Shown piece after piece: positions 1-7,312 of a stretch of DNA of 8,043 bases. The stretch is from positions 1 through 8,043 of the forward strand of contig DGFG01000135.1 in assembly GCA_002391555.1 (NCBI GenBank). Reading direction: 5' to 3'. Numbering within the stretch: the first letter of the stretch is position 1; every line of letters starts with the position of its first letter. The notes beneath the pieces were generated by a model that saw only the letters and a program-made list of their open reading frames with translations, did not search any database and was not told where the DNA came from. The position numbers were made by a program, and so were the translations under genes. The stretch is from Firmicutes bacterium UBA3906. GTDB lineage: Bacteria > Bacillota > Clostridia > Caldicoprobacterales > DTU083.

Positions 1-19
1 AGATGTGTATAAGAGACAG
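1..19 (+). other. Tn5/Nextera mosaic-end adapter (library artefact)
   Basis: The first 19 bases read AGATGTGTATAAGAGACAG, which is exactly the hyperactive Tn5 mosaic end used in tagmentation libraries. The same sequence occurs in reverse complement at the other end of the window. It is not genomic sequence, so the genome begins at base 20. It should be trimmed and not read as a transposon terminal repeat. Confidence 0.97.
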
Positions 20-63
20 GTCCAGACAATGATAGCAATGATAGTGATATAGAAGATAATTAA
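20..63 (+). CDS. 3' end of an upstream gene, acidic Asp/Asn-rich tail (partial)
   Basis: One frame is open from the adapter junction to a TAA at 61-63 and reads ...PDNDSNDSDIEDN-stop. An acidic, low-complexity tail of this kind is common at bacterial protein C-termini. A gene is expected just upstream of a promoter-led rplU operon, and in clostridia this position often holds a ribonuclease G-type or radical-SAM-linked gene. Fewer than 15 codons are visible, so the identity cannot be told. The open frame is short enough to occur by chance. Confidence 0.35.
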
Positions 64-99
64 TAATTCTAAAGTAAAGATAAAAGTGGTCAGGAATTG

Positions 100-129
100 T
101 TGACAATTAAAAAGCTATTATGTTACAAT
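100..129 (+). promoter_or_regulatory. Sigma-A promoter of the rplU-prp-rpmA operon
   Basis: A perfect -35 box TTGACA (100-105) is followed, after 18 bp, by TACAAT (124-129). A TG at 121-122 one base before the -10 box makes it an extended -10 element. Transcription should start near 136, just before the hairpins of the leader RNA. ACAATT/AATTGT repeats overlap both boxes (see findings). Confidence 0.75.
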
Positions 130-132
130 TGT

Positions 133-209
133 CTTCGTGTAAGCCGCACGAGTATGGTTTAAATCCCAAATGGGTACCAGTACTTGGCGAGACTGGTTAG
201 AGGAGGTGC
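133..209 (+). ncRNA. L21-leader-like structured 5' UTR of rplU
   Basis: The segment between the predicted transcription start and the rplU start is dense in pairing potential. TCGTG (135-139) pairs with CACGA (147-151). AGTATGGT (151-158) pairs with ACCAGTACT (176-184) through a one-base bulge. CCAGT (177-181) can instead pair with ACTGG (192-196), only a few bases before the Shine-Dalgarno. The last two pairings exclude each other, as in a regulatory leader. Low-GC Gram-positive bacteria carry a known L21 leader RNA family here, thought to act in ribosomal-protein autoregulation. The position, length and GTAAGCCGCAC core fit my memory of it, but I could not run a covariance model. Confidence 0.65.
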
Positions 210-214
210 ATTTT

Positions 215-526
215 ATGTATGCTATTATTAAAACAGGTGGCAAGCAGTACAAGGTTCAAGAGGGAGATGTAGTAACCGTTGAAAAGTTGACTGCTGCTGA
301 GGGTTCTACAGTAACATTCGAAGAAGTATTAGCTTTAAGCAATGATACAGGCTTCAAGGCAGGTAGCCCTTATGTTGATGGAGCTTCAGTTGAAGCCAAG
401 GTAATAGGCCATGGCAAGGGCAAAAAGATTACTGTTTTCAAGTTCAAGGCTAAAAAGGATTACCGCAAAAAGCAGGGACATCGTCAGCCCTATACAAGAT
501 TACAGATTACAAAAATAAGCGGTTAA
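215..526 (+). CDS. rplU: 50S ribosomal protein L21 (bL21)
   Basis: bL21 is a structural protein of the large ribosomal subunit that binds 23S rRNA. The 103-residue product has the family's usual length. It opens with the hallmark [18 protein letters not shown] and ends with the basic RNA-binding stretch around [25 protein letters not shown]. The ATG at 215 was chosen because AGAGGAGGTG (199-208) lies just upstream and because the family starts with MYAII. An in-frame ATG at 170 falls inside the structured leader, lacks a ribosome binding site and would add 15 foreign residues. It is the first gene of the rplU-prp-rpmA operon. Arg codons are CGC/CGT/AGA and Leu codons TTA/TTG, unlike the AGG/CTA preference of the later genes, which fits high expression. 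Confidence 0.97.
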   Translation: MYAIIKTGGKQYKVQEGDVVTVEKLTAAEGSTVTFEEVLALSNDTGFKAGSPYVDGASVEAKVIGHGKGKKITVFKFKAKKDYRKKQGHRQPYTRLQITKISG

Positions 527-539
527 AGATGATGATTTT

Positions 540-875
540 ATGATTAGGGTTACTATCAATTATGATAGAGAGGGATTTGTAAGCAGTTTTACAGTCAAGG
601 GTCATTCGGGTTACGATGAAGCCGGAAAAGACATAGTATGTGCAGCGGTTTCAGCAGTGGTACAAACAGCAGTTTTAGGTCTTACTGATATTGCAGGCAT
701 AAAGCCAGACTATCATCAGGAGCATGGGAACTTAAGCTGCACTCTACCATCAGAGATGACAGACCAGGACAGGCTACTTACGGATACCATCCTAAGGACC
801 ATGGTTATTGGACTTAAAAGCATAGAATACGGCTACAAGAGCTTTATTTCCATAGAAGAGAAGGAGGGGAAATGA
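540..875 (+). CDS. prp: Ribosomal-processing cysteine protease Prp (YsxB family)
   Basis: Prp removes the N-terminal extension of ribosomal protein L27, a step known to be essential in Staphylococcus aureus. The 111-residue product keeps the family pattern GHSGYDEAGKDIVCAAVSA. His22 and Cys34 match the catalytic pair in both position and spacing. It lies between rplU and rpmA, its universal place in Bacillota, and its substrate is the next gene. The upstream Shine-Dalgarno is poor (no AGGAGG in the 13-base gap after rplU). Translation is therefore probably weak or coupled to rplU, fitting a protease needed in far smaller amounts than ribosomal proteins. The TGA (873-875) directly abuts the rpmA ATG. 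Confidence 0.95.
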   Translation: MIRVTINYDREGFVSSFTVKGHSGYDEAGKDIVCAAVSAVVQTAVLGLTDIAGIKPDYHQEHGNLSCTLPSEMTDQDRLLTDTILRTMVIGLKSIEYGYKSFISIEEKEGK

Positions 876-1178
876 ATGTTTAGAATGGATTTACAGTTAT
901 TCGCATCCAAAAAGGGAGTTGGTAGTTCACGAAACGGTCGTGATAGCGAATCCAAACGATTAGGTGTTAAAAGAGCAGACGGGCAGTACGTTTTAGCTGG
1001 CAATATCTTAGTTAGACAAAGAGGCACAAAAATCCACCCAGGTAACAATGTAGGCAGGGGTAAAGACGATACATTGTTTGCCAAGGTAAGTGGAGTAGTA
1101 AAATTTGAGCATAAGGACAAGAAGAGGAAACAGGTAAGCGTTTATCCAGATGAAAATCTGACTGCAGCACAAGCATAA
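876..1178 (+). CDS. rpmA: 50S ribosomal protein L27 (bL27), with cleavable N-terminal extension
   Basis: bL27 sits at the peptidyl-transferase centre, where its flexible N-terminus contacts tRNA. The 100-residue product begins [21 protein letters not shown]. The first nine residues are the Bacillota-type extension that Prp removes before Ala10, leaving a mature end like that of E. coli L27. The core shows [18 protein letters not shown], then [21 protein letters not shown] in the typical order. It has a strong AAGGAGGGG ribosome binding site (861-869), starts immediately after the prp stop and ends just before an intrinsic terminator. Codon use resembles rplU (mostly TTA for Leu, AGA/CGA/CGT for Arg). 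Confidence 0.97.
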   Translation: MFRMDLQLFASKKGVGSSRNGRDSESKRLGVKRADGQYVLAGNILVRQRGTKIHPGNNVGRGKDDTLFAKVSGVVKFEHKDKKRKQVSVYPDENLTAAQA

Positions 1179-1182
1179 AACT

Positions 1183-1213
1183 AACTCACTGCCTCCAGCA
1201 GTGAGTTTTTATT
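1183..1213 (+). terminator. Intrinsic terminator of the rplU operon
   Basis: A perfect 10-bp stem, AACTCACTGC (1183-1192) with GCAGTGAGTT (1198-1207), encloses a five-base loop and runs into TTTTT (1206-1210) and further T-rich sequence. It begins five bases after the rpmA stop. It separates the abundant ribosomal-protein mRNA from obgE. No convincing promoter is visible between 1211 and 1288, so obgE may rely on readthrough or on an unrecognised promoter. Confidence 0.93.
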
Positions 1214-1285
1214 ATTTATGGAAACCCTATTAGCAAGGCGGGGGATTTAGTGAGGCTGCTAAATAAATTCACACGTAGGTGATAG

Positions 1286-2557
<1,272 letters not shown>

Positions 2558-2590
2558 TTGATCTTAAAGTTTAACTAAAAGGAATAATTA

Positions 2591-2616
2591 CTGGGGCATG
2601 CAGGATCCTGCTCCAG
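2591..2616 (+). repeat. Hairpin between obgE and yhbY without a U-tract
   Basis: CTGGGGCA (2591-2598) pairs with TGCTCCAG (2609-2616), with one G-U pair, over a ten-base loop. The interior GCAGGATCCTGC (2600-2611, counting from the G at 2600 with its complement) is also self-complementary. AAATAAAG follows instead of a T-run, so it is not a standard terminator on either strand. It could be an RNA processing or stability element that sets yhbY level relative to obgE. Confidence 0.5.
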
Positions 2617-2636
2617 ATAAATAAAGGGTGATAATT

Positions 2637-2927
2637 TTGTTAACGAGTAAACAAAGGAGCTACTTAAGAGCTATTGCCAATAGCCAGGATGCCATATTTC
2701 AAATTGGTAAGGCAGGCATAAGTCCTAGCTTTATAGAGCAAATAAAAGAAGCGCTTGAGGCTAGAGAAATAGTTAAGATTAGTGTGCTTGACAATATTGA
2801 CCTATCTGCTAGAGAGGCTTGTAATATAGTTACACAGGAAACAGGGGCAGATGGGGTCCAGGTTATTGGTAACAAATTTGTTATATACAAAAGGTCTAAG
2901 GAAAGGCCCAAAATAGAACTTCCTTAG
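2637..2927 (+). CDS. yhbY: YhbY/YqeI-type RNA-binding protein (CRM domain)
   Basis: YhbY proteins consist of a single CRM (CRS1-YhbY) RNA-binding domain and associate with pre-50S particles. The 96-residue product is nearly all domain. It starts MLTSKQRSYLRAIA, has the GxxG loop as GKAG at 24-27 inside FQIGKAGIS, then the EALEAREIVKISVL segment, and ends VIGNKFVIYKRSKERPKIELP. I chose the TTG at 2637 because AGGGTGAT (2625-2632) sits four bases before it and because the family begins MLT. The in-frame GTG at 2628 lies inside that ribosome binding site. The 3' end of the gene, including its stop, is one arm of an 11-bp hairpin. Its usual neighbour nadD is displaced by a reverse-strand gene. 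Confidence 0.93.
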   Translation: MLTSKQRSYLRAIANSQDAIFQIGKAGISPSFIEQIKEALEAREIVKISVLDNIDLSAREACNIVTQETGADGVQVIGNKFVIYKRSKERPKIELP

Positions 2928-2930
2928 ACC
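2893..2930 (-). terminator. Hairpin overlapping the yhbY stop; likely terminator of the minus-strand gene
   Basis: GGTCTAAGGAA (2893-2903) and TTCCTTAGACC (2920-2930) form a perfect 11-bp stem around a 16-base loop. Read on the minus strand it is followed by TTTTGTATATAA, so it can terminate the minus-strand gene ending at 2971. On the plus strand the following CAATTTAG is a poor U-tract. The stem contains the last codons and TAG of yhbY, so the sequence has a coding and a structural role. Confidence 0.65.
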
Positions 2931-2970
2931 CAATTTAGTCATAAAGTATAGGCTAGTTAGCTTGAAACAC

Positions 2971-3939
2971 TTATGCCAATAGGTCATCTATCAAGCTAAA
3001 GCCTTTGCTGGCAGGCCTTGGTCCTATACGACTCCTAAACCAGGAAACAAGGGCTAGTAGGATAAATAGGCCAGCAAAGATCAGGTAATAGAGCTTGAAG
3101 CTATTTATAACAAGTGACGCCAGGGTAAAGAATAAGGCATAGCCTAAATAGGTCCTTGTCCGCCTAGGTCTTAGTATTTCCTTGCGGATCCTAGCAAAAT
3201 CAGGGCCTGCTTGCTCTATTCTTTTTTTGACCAGACCATCTATTAGGTCTTCATCTGCTAGCATTTCTAGGCCTTCCATAAGGTCTAGCATGTCCTCCTT
3301 GTCTAAAAGCCTTAGCTTTAGCCTGTTTATCCTATTAACATAGTCTCTACTTTTTTCACTATAAAGGCCAGTTGTTAAGAAGATAGCCTCTTCATAGCCA
3401 GCGGCCTTTATCTTATTTACAAAGCTTGATAGTAGTTTGGGCGATAGGTCTTCTGAAAACCTATCGTTGTAATAAGCAATTGCTATTTTTCTTCCCTTGA
3501 TCCTTGTTTCCAGATAGCGATCTTTAACCTTTATATTGCTAGAGCCTGGGATTTTTAAAACAAGCCTTAAGATTTGCCACTTAAACTCCTCAGACCCCAT
3601 CTTTATTAACCTATCCAGGGTGTAGTCCCTAGCAAGGTCTCTTCTTCTTAGGGCCCCTTTTTTTCGGATCTGTTCTTTTCTTTTTAGCCAATAGGCCAAA
3701 TTAAGTAAGACGGTCAGTACTATAGTAAGTAGTAGGGCAGCTCGAGGACCCCTTAACCTGCTTAAAAACCATATATAGGTCACAAGAACAAGAAGGACCT
3801 GGCTAAAGATTAGGTTTAAGAACCTGCCTAGGATAGAGGGACCAGGACCATTATATAGGTAAAAACTATTTAGCCTATAGGTGTAACGTAGTTTTTTATA
3901 TATGCCCCTTAGCCTAATGAAAAACCTATTAAAATCCAT
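2971..3939 (-). CDS. Four-helix membrane protein with degenerate Mrr-like (restriction-endonuclease-fold) domain
   Basis: The function of this 322-residue protein is unknown. Two hydrophobic helices lie near residues 40-60 and 66-84 and two more near 263-280 and 283-300. The charged region between them is probably cytoplasmic. Within it, EEFKWQILRLVLKI (117-130), RIKGRKIAIAYYND (146-159), AAGYEEAIFLTTGLYSEKSRDYV (179-201, described by position) and LRLLDKEDMLDLM (209-221) follow by eye the order of an Mrr-type endonuclease domain. Where that family has the catalytic Q/E-x-K, this protein reads A155-Y-Y157, so nuclease activity is doubtful. The ATG at 3939 has an excellent AAGGAGGTGG binding site (3953-3944). 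The gene stands alone on the minus strand between yhbY and nadD. Its CTA/AGG codon use matches its neighbours, so there is no sign of recent transfer. Membrane topology is better supported than the Mrr relationship. Confidence 0.75.
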   Translation of the reverse strand: MDFNRFFIRLRGIYKKLRYTYRLNSFYLYNGPGPSILGRFLNLIFSQVLLVLVTYIWFLSRLRGPRAALLLTIVLTVLLNLAYWLKRKEQIRKKGALRRRDLARDYTLDRLIKMGSEEFKWQILRLVLKIPGSSNIKVKDRYLETRIKGRKIAIAYYNDRFSEDLSPKLLSSFVNKIKAAGYEEAIFLTTGLYSEKSRDYVNRINRLKLRLLDKEDMLDLMEGLEMLADEDLIDGLVKKRIEQAGPDFARIRKEILRPRRTRTYLGYALFFTLASLVINSFKLYYLIFAGLFILLALVSWFRSRIGPRPASKGFSLIDDLLA

Positions 3940-3964
3940 AAGTCCACCTCCTTTATCTAGATTT

Positions 3965-3995
3965 TTGACAAGTAAGCCTTATTTTAAACTATAAG
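3965..3995 (+). promoter_or_regulatory. Candidate promoter for nadD-yqeK-rsfS
   Basis: A perfect TTGACA (3965-3970) is followed by TATAAG (3990-3995), five of six matches to the -10 consensus, but at a 19-bp spacing. It lies about 85 bp upstream of nadD in the divergent gap with the minus-strand gene. A second AT-rich element, TGTATAAAAT at 4041-4050, lacks a good -35 box. Because the divergent gene cuts nadD off from the obgE-yhbY transcript, a promoter is needed somewhere here. Confidence 0.4.
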
Positions 3996-4080
3996 AGCCC
4001 CAATTTTTCTAAAAGGCTGCCTGTACATTTTGCGAAATTATGTATAAAATAAAGATGATAGATTGAAAGGAAGGCCTAGC

Positions 4081-4719
4081 ATGGGAGAATTTAAACACAT
4101 AGGCATTATGGGAGGGACCTTTGACCCTGTTCATATAGGGCACCTAATATTAGCGGAGCTGGCTATTTGTGAGCTTTCCTTAGACCATGTTCTATTTTTA
4201 CCTACAGGTGACCCACCACATAAAAAGAATAGGCAATTGACCAGTGCCCAAAAGAGGCTTGATATGCTACAACTTGCCCTAGAGGGCAATCCGAGCTTTT
4301 CTATTTCTACTATAGAGCTAAAAAGGCAGGGGACAACGTATAGCTATGATTCCCTACTAGAATTAAAGGGCTTGTACCCTGATGGGACTAGGCTAACATA
4401 TATTATAGGTTCTGATACCCTGCTTGAACTTAAAAACTGGAAAAGTTTTAATCTAGTTGCAAGCCTTTGTGATTTTGCTGTATATGAAAGGCCAGGTATT
4501 GATAGGTCTGACCTAAGAGCAGAGGCTGATAGGCTAGAGGCTAGCTACCAGGCCAAGGTTTGCTTTATAAAGGGTCCCGTGATATCATTATCTTCAAGTG
4601 AAATTAGGCAAAGAGTAGCCCATAACAAGACTATAAGGTACCTAGTACCTGAAAGGGTATTTAAGTACATAAATAAGGAACGATTATATAGGGGAGAAAG
4701 TAGCAATGATAAAGCCTGA
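4081..4719 (+). CDS. nadD: Nicotinate-nucleotide adenylyltransferase
   Basis: NadD adenylates nicotinate mononucleotide with ATP to give deamido-NAD, the central step of NAD synthesis. The 212-residue product has the nucleotidyltransferase signature GGTFDPVHIGH at 11-21 (HxGH motif included), then PTGDPPHKK and the C-terminal ATP-binding SSSEIRQRV, the family's ISSTxIR-type motif. I chose ATG 4081 because AAAGGAAGG (4066-4074) precedes it at normal spacing and because family members start a few residues before GIMGGTFDP. An in-frame TTG at 4063 would place that ribosome binding site inside the gene. Its 3' end overlaps yqeK by 14 bases, so the two are translationally coupled. The block nadD-yqeK-rsfS is typical of Bacillota. 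Confidence 0.96.
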   Translation: MGEFKHIGIMGGTFDPVHIGHLILAELAICELSLDHVLFLPTGDPPHKKNRQLTSAQKRLDMLQLALEGNPSFSISTIELKRQGTTYSYDSLLELKGLYPDGTRLTYIIGSDTLLELKNWKSFNLVASLCDFAVYERPGIDRSDLRAEADRLEASYQAKVCFIKGPVISLSSSEIRQRVAHNKTIRYLVPERVFKYINKERLYRGESSNDKA

Positions 4720-5332
4720 GTATATGGACACCCTCAGTAGTATGGTAGATGAGAGAAGGCTTAGACATTCTATCAATGTTTCAAATTTAGCAGGCAGGCT
4801 GGCAAAGCTTCATGGAGCAAATGTTCATAAGGCTGAGCTGGCAGGACTAGTACATGATTGTGCTAAGTGCCTAAGCCATGAGAAAATGCTGGACCTTTGT
4901 AGAGAGTATTCCTATGAACCGGATGAGATATCAATCCAAAGCAGGGCTCTGCTCCATGCACCCTTAGGGGCCTATCTAGCAGAGGACTTATTTGGGATTA
5001 CAGATATTGAAGTATTAAATGCAATAAGATGGCATACTACAGGTAAAAAGGGGATGACATTATTAGAAAAGGTTATCCGGCTAGCTGACCATATAGAGCC
5101 CCTTCGCAATTATGAAGGGGTAGAGGAAATTAGGGCAAGGGCCCAGGTTAACCTCAATGAGGCACTACTTATGGCCTATGATTCCTCAATAAGCCATGTA
5201 ATCAAAAAGGGAGCCTTACTGCATCCCGCTTCTATAGAAGCCAGAAATGATATTATTCTACAGGAAAATAAAACACAAATCTATGAAAAGAGGAGGAACT
5301 TGATTGGAAAAACCCAGGATTTTAGCCGATGA
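4706..5332 (+). CDS. yqeK: YqeK family HD-domain hydrolase, predicted symmetrical Ap4A hydrolase
   Basis: YqeK enzymes are HD-domain metalloproteins that split diadenosine tetraphosphate into two ADP. The 208-residue product carries the metal-ligand set: H21 in LRHSINV, the H50-D51 doublet in LVHDCAKCL, H84 in LLHA, H110 in IRWHTTG and D128 in RLADHIE. ATG 4706 is preceded by GGGGAG (4691-4696) and overlaps the end of nadD by 14 bases. A later in-frame ATG at 4724 lacks a comparable site. The 3' end overlaps rsfS by 29 bases. The linkage to nadD places a dinucleotide-alarmone hydrolase beside NAD synthesis, a conserved pairing whose functional reason is not settled. Confidence 0.93.
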   Translation: MIKPEYMDTLSSMVDERRLRHSINVSNLAGRLAKLHGANVHKAELAGLVHDCAKCLSHEKMLDLCREYSYEPDEISIQSRALLHAPLGAYLAEDLFGITDIEVLNAIRWHTTGKKGMTLLEKVIRLADHIEPLRNYEGVEEIRARAQVNLNEALLMAYDSSISHVIKKGALLHPASIEARNDIILQENKTQIYEKRRNLIGKTQDFSR

Positions 5333-5660
5333 AATAGCCAGTATCCTAGATGATAAAAAGGCCGTTGATGTTGTGATATTAGACATCAGTAGGCTTACTG
5401 TAATAGCAGATTATTTTGTAATAGGGTCAGGTAATACTGATACCCAGGTAAAGGCCCTATATGATGAGCTTGAAAAGAGGATGAGAGAAAAGGGTATAGA
5501 GGCAAAAAGAATTGAAGGAGCCAGGGAGGGTCGGTGGATTGTCATGGACTATGGCGATATTATTGTCCATCTCTTTCACCGAGAAGAAAGAGAGTTTTAC
5601 AATCTAGAGAGGCTTTGGGCAGATGCTGAAAAGCAGTCCCTTGAAGAACAAGACCAGTAA
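5304..5660 (+). CDS. rsfS: Ribosomal silencing factor RsfS
   Basis: RsfS binds ribosomal protein L14 (uL14) on the free 50S subunit and blocks joining with the 30S when nutrients are low. The 118-residue product has the full family pattern: ADYFVIGSGNTDTQV at 35-49, EGAREGRWIVMDYGDIIVH at 71-89 and FHREEREFYNLERLW at 91-105, with a short acidic tail. The TTG start at 5304 is supported by AGGAGGAA (5291-5298) five bases upstream and gives the expected N-terminal length. It lies inside the end of yqeK, so translation is coupled. It is the third and last gene of the nadD-yqeK-rsfS set, and transcription should end at the terminator about 80 bases downstream. Confidence 0.95.
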   Translation: MEKPRILADEIASILDDKKAVDVVILDISRLTVIADYFVIGSGNTDTQVKALYDELEKRMREKGIEAKRIEGAREGRWIVMDYGDIIVHLFHREEREFYNLERLWADAEKQSLEEQDQ

Positions 5661-5735
5661 ATATGGCAGGCCAAAAGGCCAAGATAAAGGGTTTGGCAGG
5701 AGCCCATAGCGAGTAAAGACTAATAAAAGCAAAGC

Positions 5736-5768
5736 AAAAAAGGATGGTTACCATCCTTTTTTTATTTT
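5736..5768. terminator. Bidirectional intrinsic terminator between rsfS and the dacF-like gene
   Basis: GGATGGTTACCATCC (5742-5756) is a near-perfect inverted repeat flanked by six A on the left (5736-5741) and seven T on the right (5757-5763), then ATTTTT. The A and T tracts extend the stem and supply a U-run on either strand. It lies between convergent genes, rsfS on plus and the carboxypeptidase on minus, so it can end both. Confidence 0.9.
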
Positions 5769-5786
5769 TAGTTATAGCTTTTAGCA

Positions 5787-5803
5787 AGCCTAAAGTATAG
5801 GCT
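5787..5803. repeat. Small inverted repeat downstream of the dacF-like gene
   Basis: AGCCTA (5787-5792) and TAGGCT (5798-5803) enclose a five-base loop, and an outer TTAGC/GCTAA pair (5781-5785, 5801-5805) offers an alternative fold. There is no T-run on the minus strand, so it is not a good terminator. It would lie in the 3' UTR of the carboxypeptidase transcript. The rest of 5661-5857 shows no gene. Confidence 0.35.
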
Positions 5804-5857
5804 AAATGGGCCTCTGGCAAGGGCTAGCTATATAATACATATGGGCCAATAATAAAT

Positions 5858-7279
5858 TTATTGTCTTCCTATATTGTTTAAATAGTAGTATCTTCTTCGT
5901 TTTCTCCTTAACCTACTAATCCTTAGCCTGAGCAAGATATAGCCGCTTATTAGGAAAACAATTATAACTAAATAATTTAATAAGCTTTTCTCCTCTGTTA
6001 CTGGCTTTTCTGTAAAGCCCATGGCCTTAACCTCTCTTGTTGCAACAAGAGGAGCCTTTGCAATAACCTCTCCCTCTAGTAGGTACTGGATCTCGCCTAC
6101 TTTTTGATCCTTATATACAGGGGCCTTTATTCTAGGCAGGCTATTTGGCCTGTTGCCATCAGCTAAGACCTTTTCATCCCATATTATTTCCTTTTTAATT
6201 TTTGGCAATAGCTTTTTTTCAATTACCTGATCCTGTGTATCGGTAGCCACCATTAGGGGTAGGCTACCCCAGTCATCCTCTGCATACTCTACTACTGGAA
6301 GGGTTTCAGCTATACTGCCCTTTTCAAGCAACTTGGTACAGGTAAAATTGCTAAAACCATACTCTAATAGACCCTTTGAATCAGCCCATTGTTTATCTGG
6401 CTCAGCCTTTAGAACAACTGATATTAGTCTTAGGCCATCCTTGTTAGCAGATGATACTAGGCAATTACCCGCACTACCAGTATAGCCCGTCTTGGTACCA
6501 GTGGCATACTCATAGTACTCATCGGAATTTTCCATTATAAGCCTATTTGTGTTTCTCCAACGGCGGGGCTCGCCGCTTTCCCGATAGGCGTTTTGCACTG
6601 TTTGAGTTGTGACAATTTTACAAAAAACATCATGCTCCATAGCTGCCCTAGTAATCATAGCCATATCTAAGGCAGTCGTATAGTGGTCGTTATCATGATA
6701 ACCATGGGCATTAACAAAATTTGAGTTTTTTGCACCTGCCTCTTTTGCCCGCTTGTTCATCATTTTGCTAAAGTAATCAAGGGCTTCTTCTATACTAAGG
6801 CCCTGTCCCTTGACCTTTCTAGCTACATAAACAGCGATTGTATTGGCTGCATCATTGCCTGAGTTGAGCATTAGGCCATACAAAAGGTCATTAAGTGAAA
6901 TCCTTTCACCTATCTCAAGATAAGCTTTAGAGCTATCCCAGGGGATCATACTGATTTCTTCTCCAACTGTAACTATGTCATCTAAGCTACCATACTCAAT
7001 AGCCAAAAGTGCAGTTAGAATCTTGGTTGTGCTGGCTGGGTATTTTAAGTCTTGCTCAGATTTACCATATAAGACCTTGGCTGACTCTTGATCAATTAGG
7101 ACAGCCGAATCTGCACTTAGCTGGGGTGGTGATAGTAGGTCCTGGCCTGTATCTGTTACTTGTATATTCACTTCAGTAGCTAAGCTAGCTGAGGCTATTG
7201 GGCTTGCTAGAAGGCTACTTGTAAGGGTATTTGTAAGGGATAATAGGAATATAAGTATATAAGTTAAATATTTTTTCAT
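5858..7279 (-). CDS. dacF: D-alanyl-D-alanine carboxypeptidase (PBP5/DacF family, peptidase S11)
   Basis: Low-molecular-mass penicillin-binding proteins of this type remove the terminal D-Ala from peptidoglycan stem peptides outside the membrane. The 473-residue product begins with a signal peptide, MKKYLTYILIFLLSLT, up to about residue 30. The three active-site motifs follow in order: S83-T-T-K86, S140-G-N142 and K263-T-G265. A C-terminal beta-rich PBP5-like region comes next, then one hydrophobic helix near 434-451 and a very basic tail. A true transmembrane helix replaces the amphipathic helix of E. coli PBP5. I chose ATG 7279 because it gives a clean signal peptide and has AGAGGT (7291-7286) upstream; an in-frame GTG at 7330 would add 17 residues, some charged, ahead of it. 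The exact paralogue (dacA, dacB or dacF) cannot be fixed, so the symbol is provisional. Confidence 0.92.
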   Translation of the reverse strand: MKKYLTYILIFLLSLTNTLTSSLLASPIASASLATEVNIQVTDTGQDLLSPPQLSADSAVLIDQESAKVLYGKSEQDLKYPASTTKILTALLAIEYGSLDDIVTVGEEISMIPWDSSKAYLEIGERISLNDLLYGLMLNSGNDAANTIAVYVARKVKGQGLSIEEALDYFSKMMNKRAKEAGAKNSNFVNAHGYHDNDHYTTALDMAMITRAAMEHDVFCKIVTTQTVQNAYRESGEPRRWRNTNRLIMENSDEYYEYATGTKTGYTGSAGNCLVSSANKDGLRLISVVLKAEPDKQWADSKGLLEYGFSNFTCTKLLEKGSIAETLPVVEYAEDDWGSLPLMVATDTQDQVIEKKLLPKIKKEIIWDEKVLADGNRPNSLPRIKAPVYKDQKVGEIQYLLEGEVIAKAPLVATREVKAMGFTEKPVTEEKSLLNYLVIIVFLISGYILLRLRISRLRRKRRRYYYLNNIGRQ

Positions 7280-7312
7280 CTGCTGACCTCTAGTCCTTTT
7301 TAAATAATGGGA

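Noticed and set aside
170..214. Longer rplU starting at ATG 170
   Set aside because: This ATG lies in the structured leader without a ribosome binding site, and L21 proteins begin at MYAII, which has a strong site at 199-208.
833..1120. Minus-strand open frame opposite rpmA
   Set aside because: It is fully explained as an antisense shadow of prp and rpmA, which are certain.
5669..5680. GGCCAAAAGGCC inverted repeat just after rsfS
   Set aside because: A four-base stem without a T-run is too weak to be a terminator, and the strong one lies about 60 bases further on.
5560..5820. Minus-strand 86-codon open frame downstream of rsfS
   Set aside because: It overlaps the rsfS coding end and runs through the bidirectional terminator. 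It has no ribosome binding site and no recognisable domain.
5831..5836. TATAAT on the plus strand downstream of the convergent genes
   Set aside because: There is no -35 box at proper distance, and no gene follows it on the plus strand.
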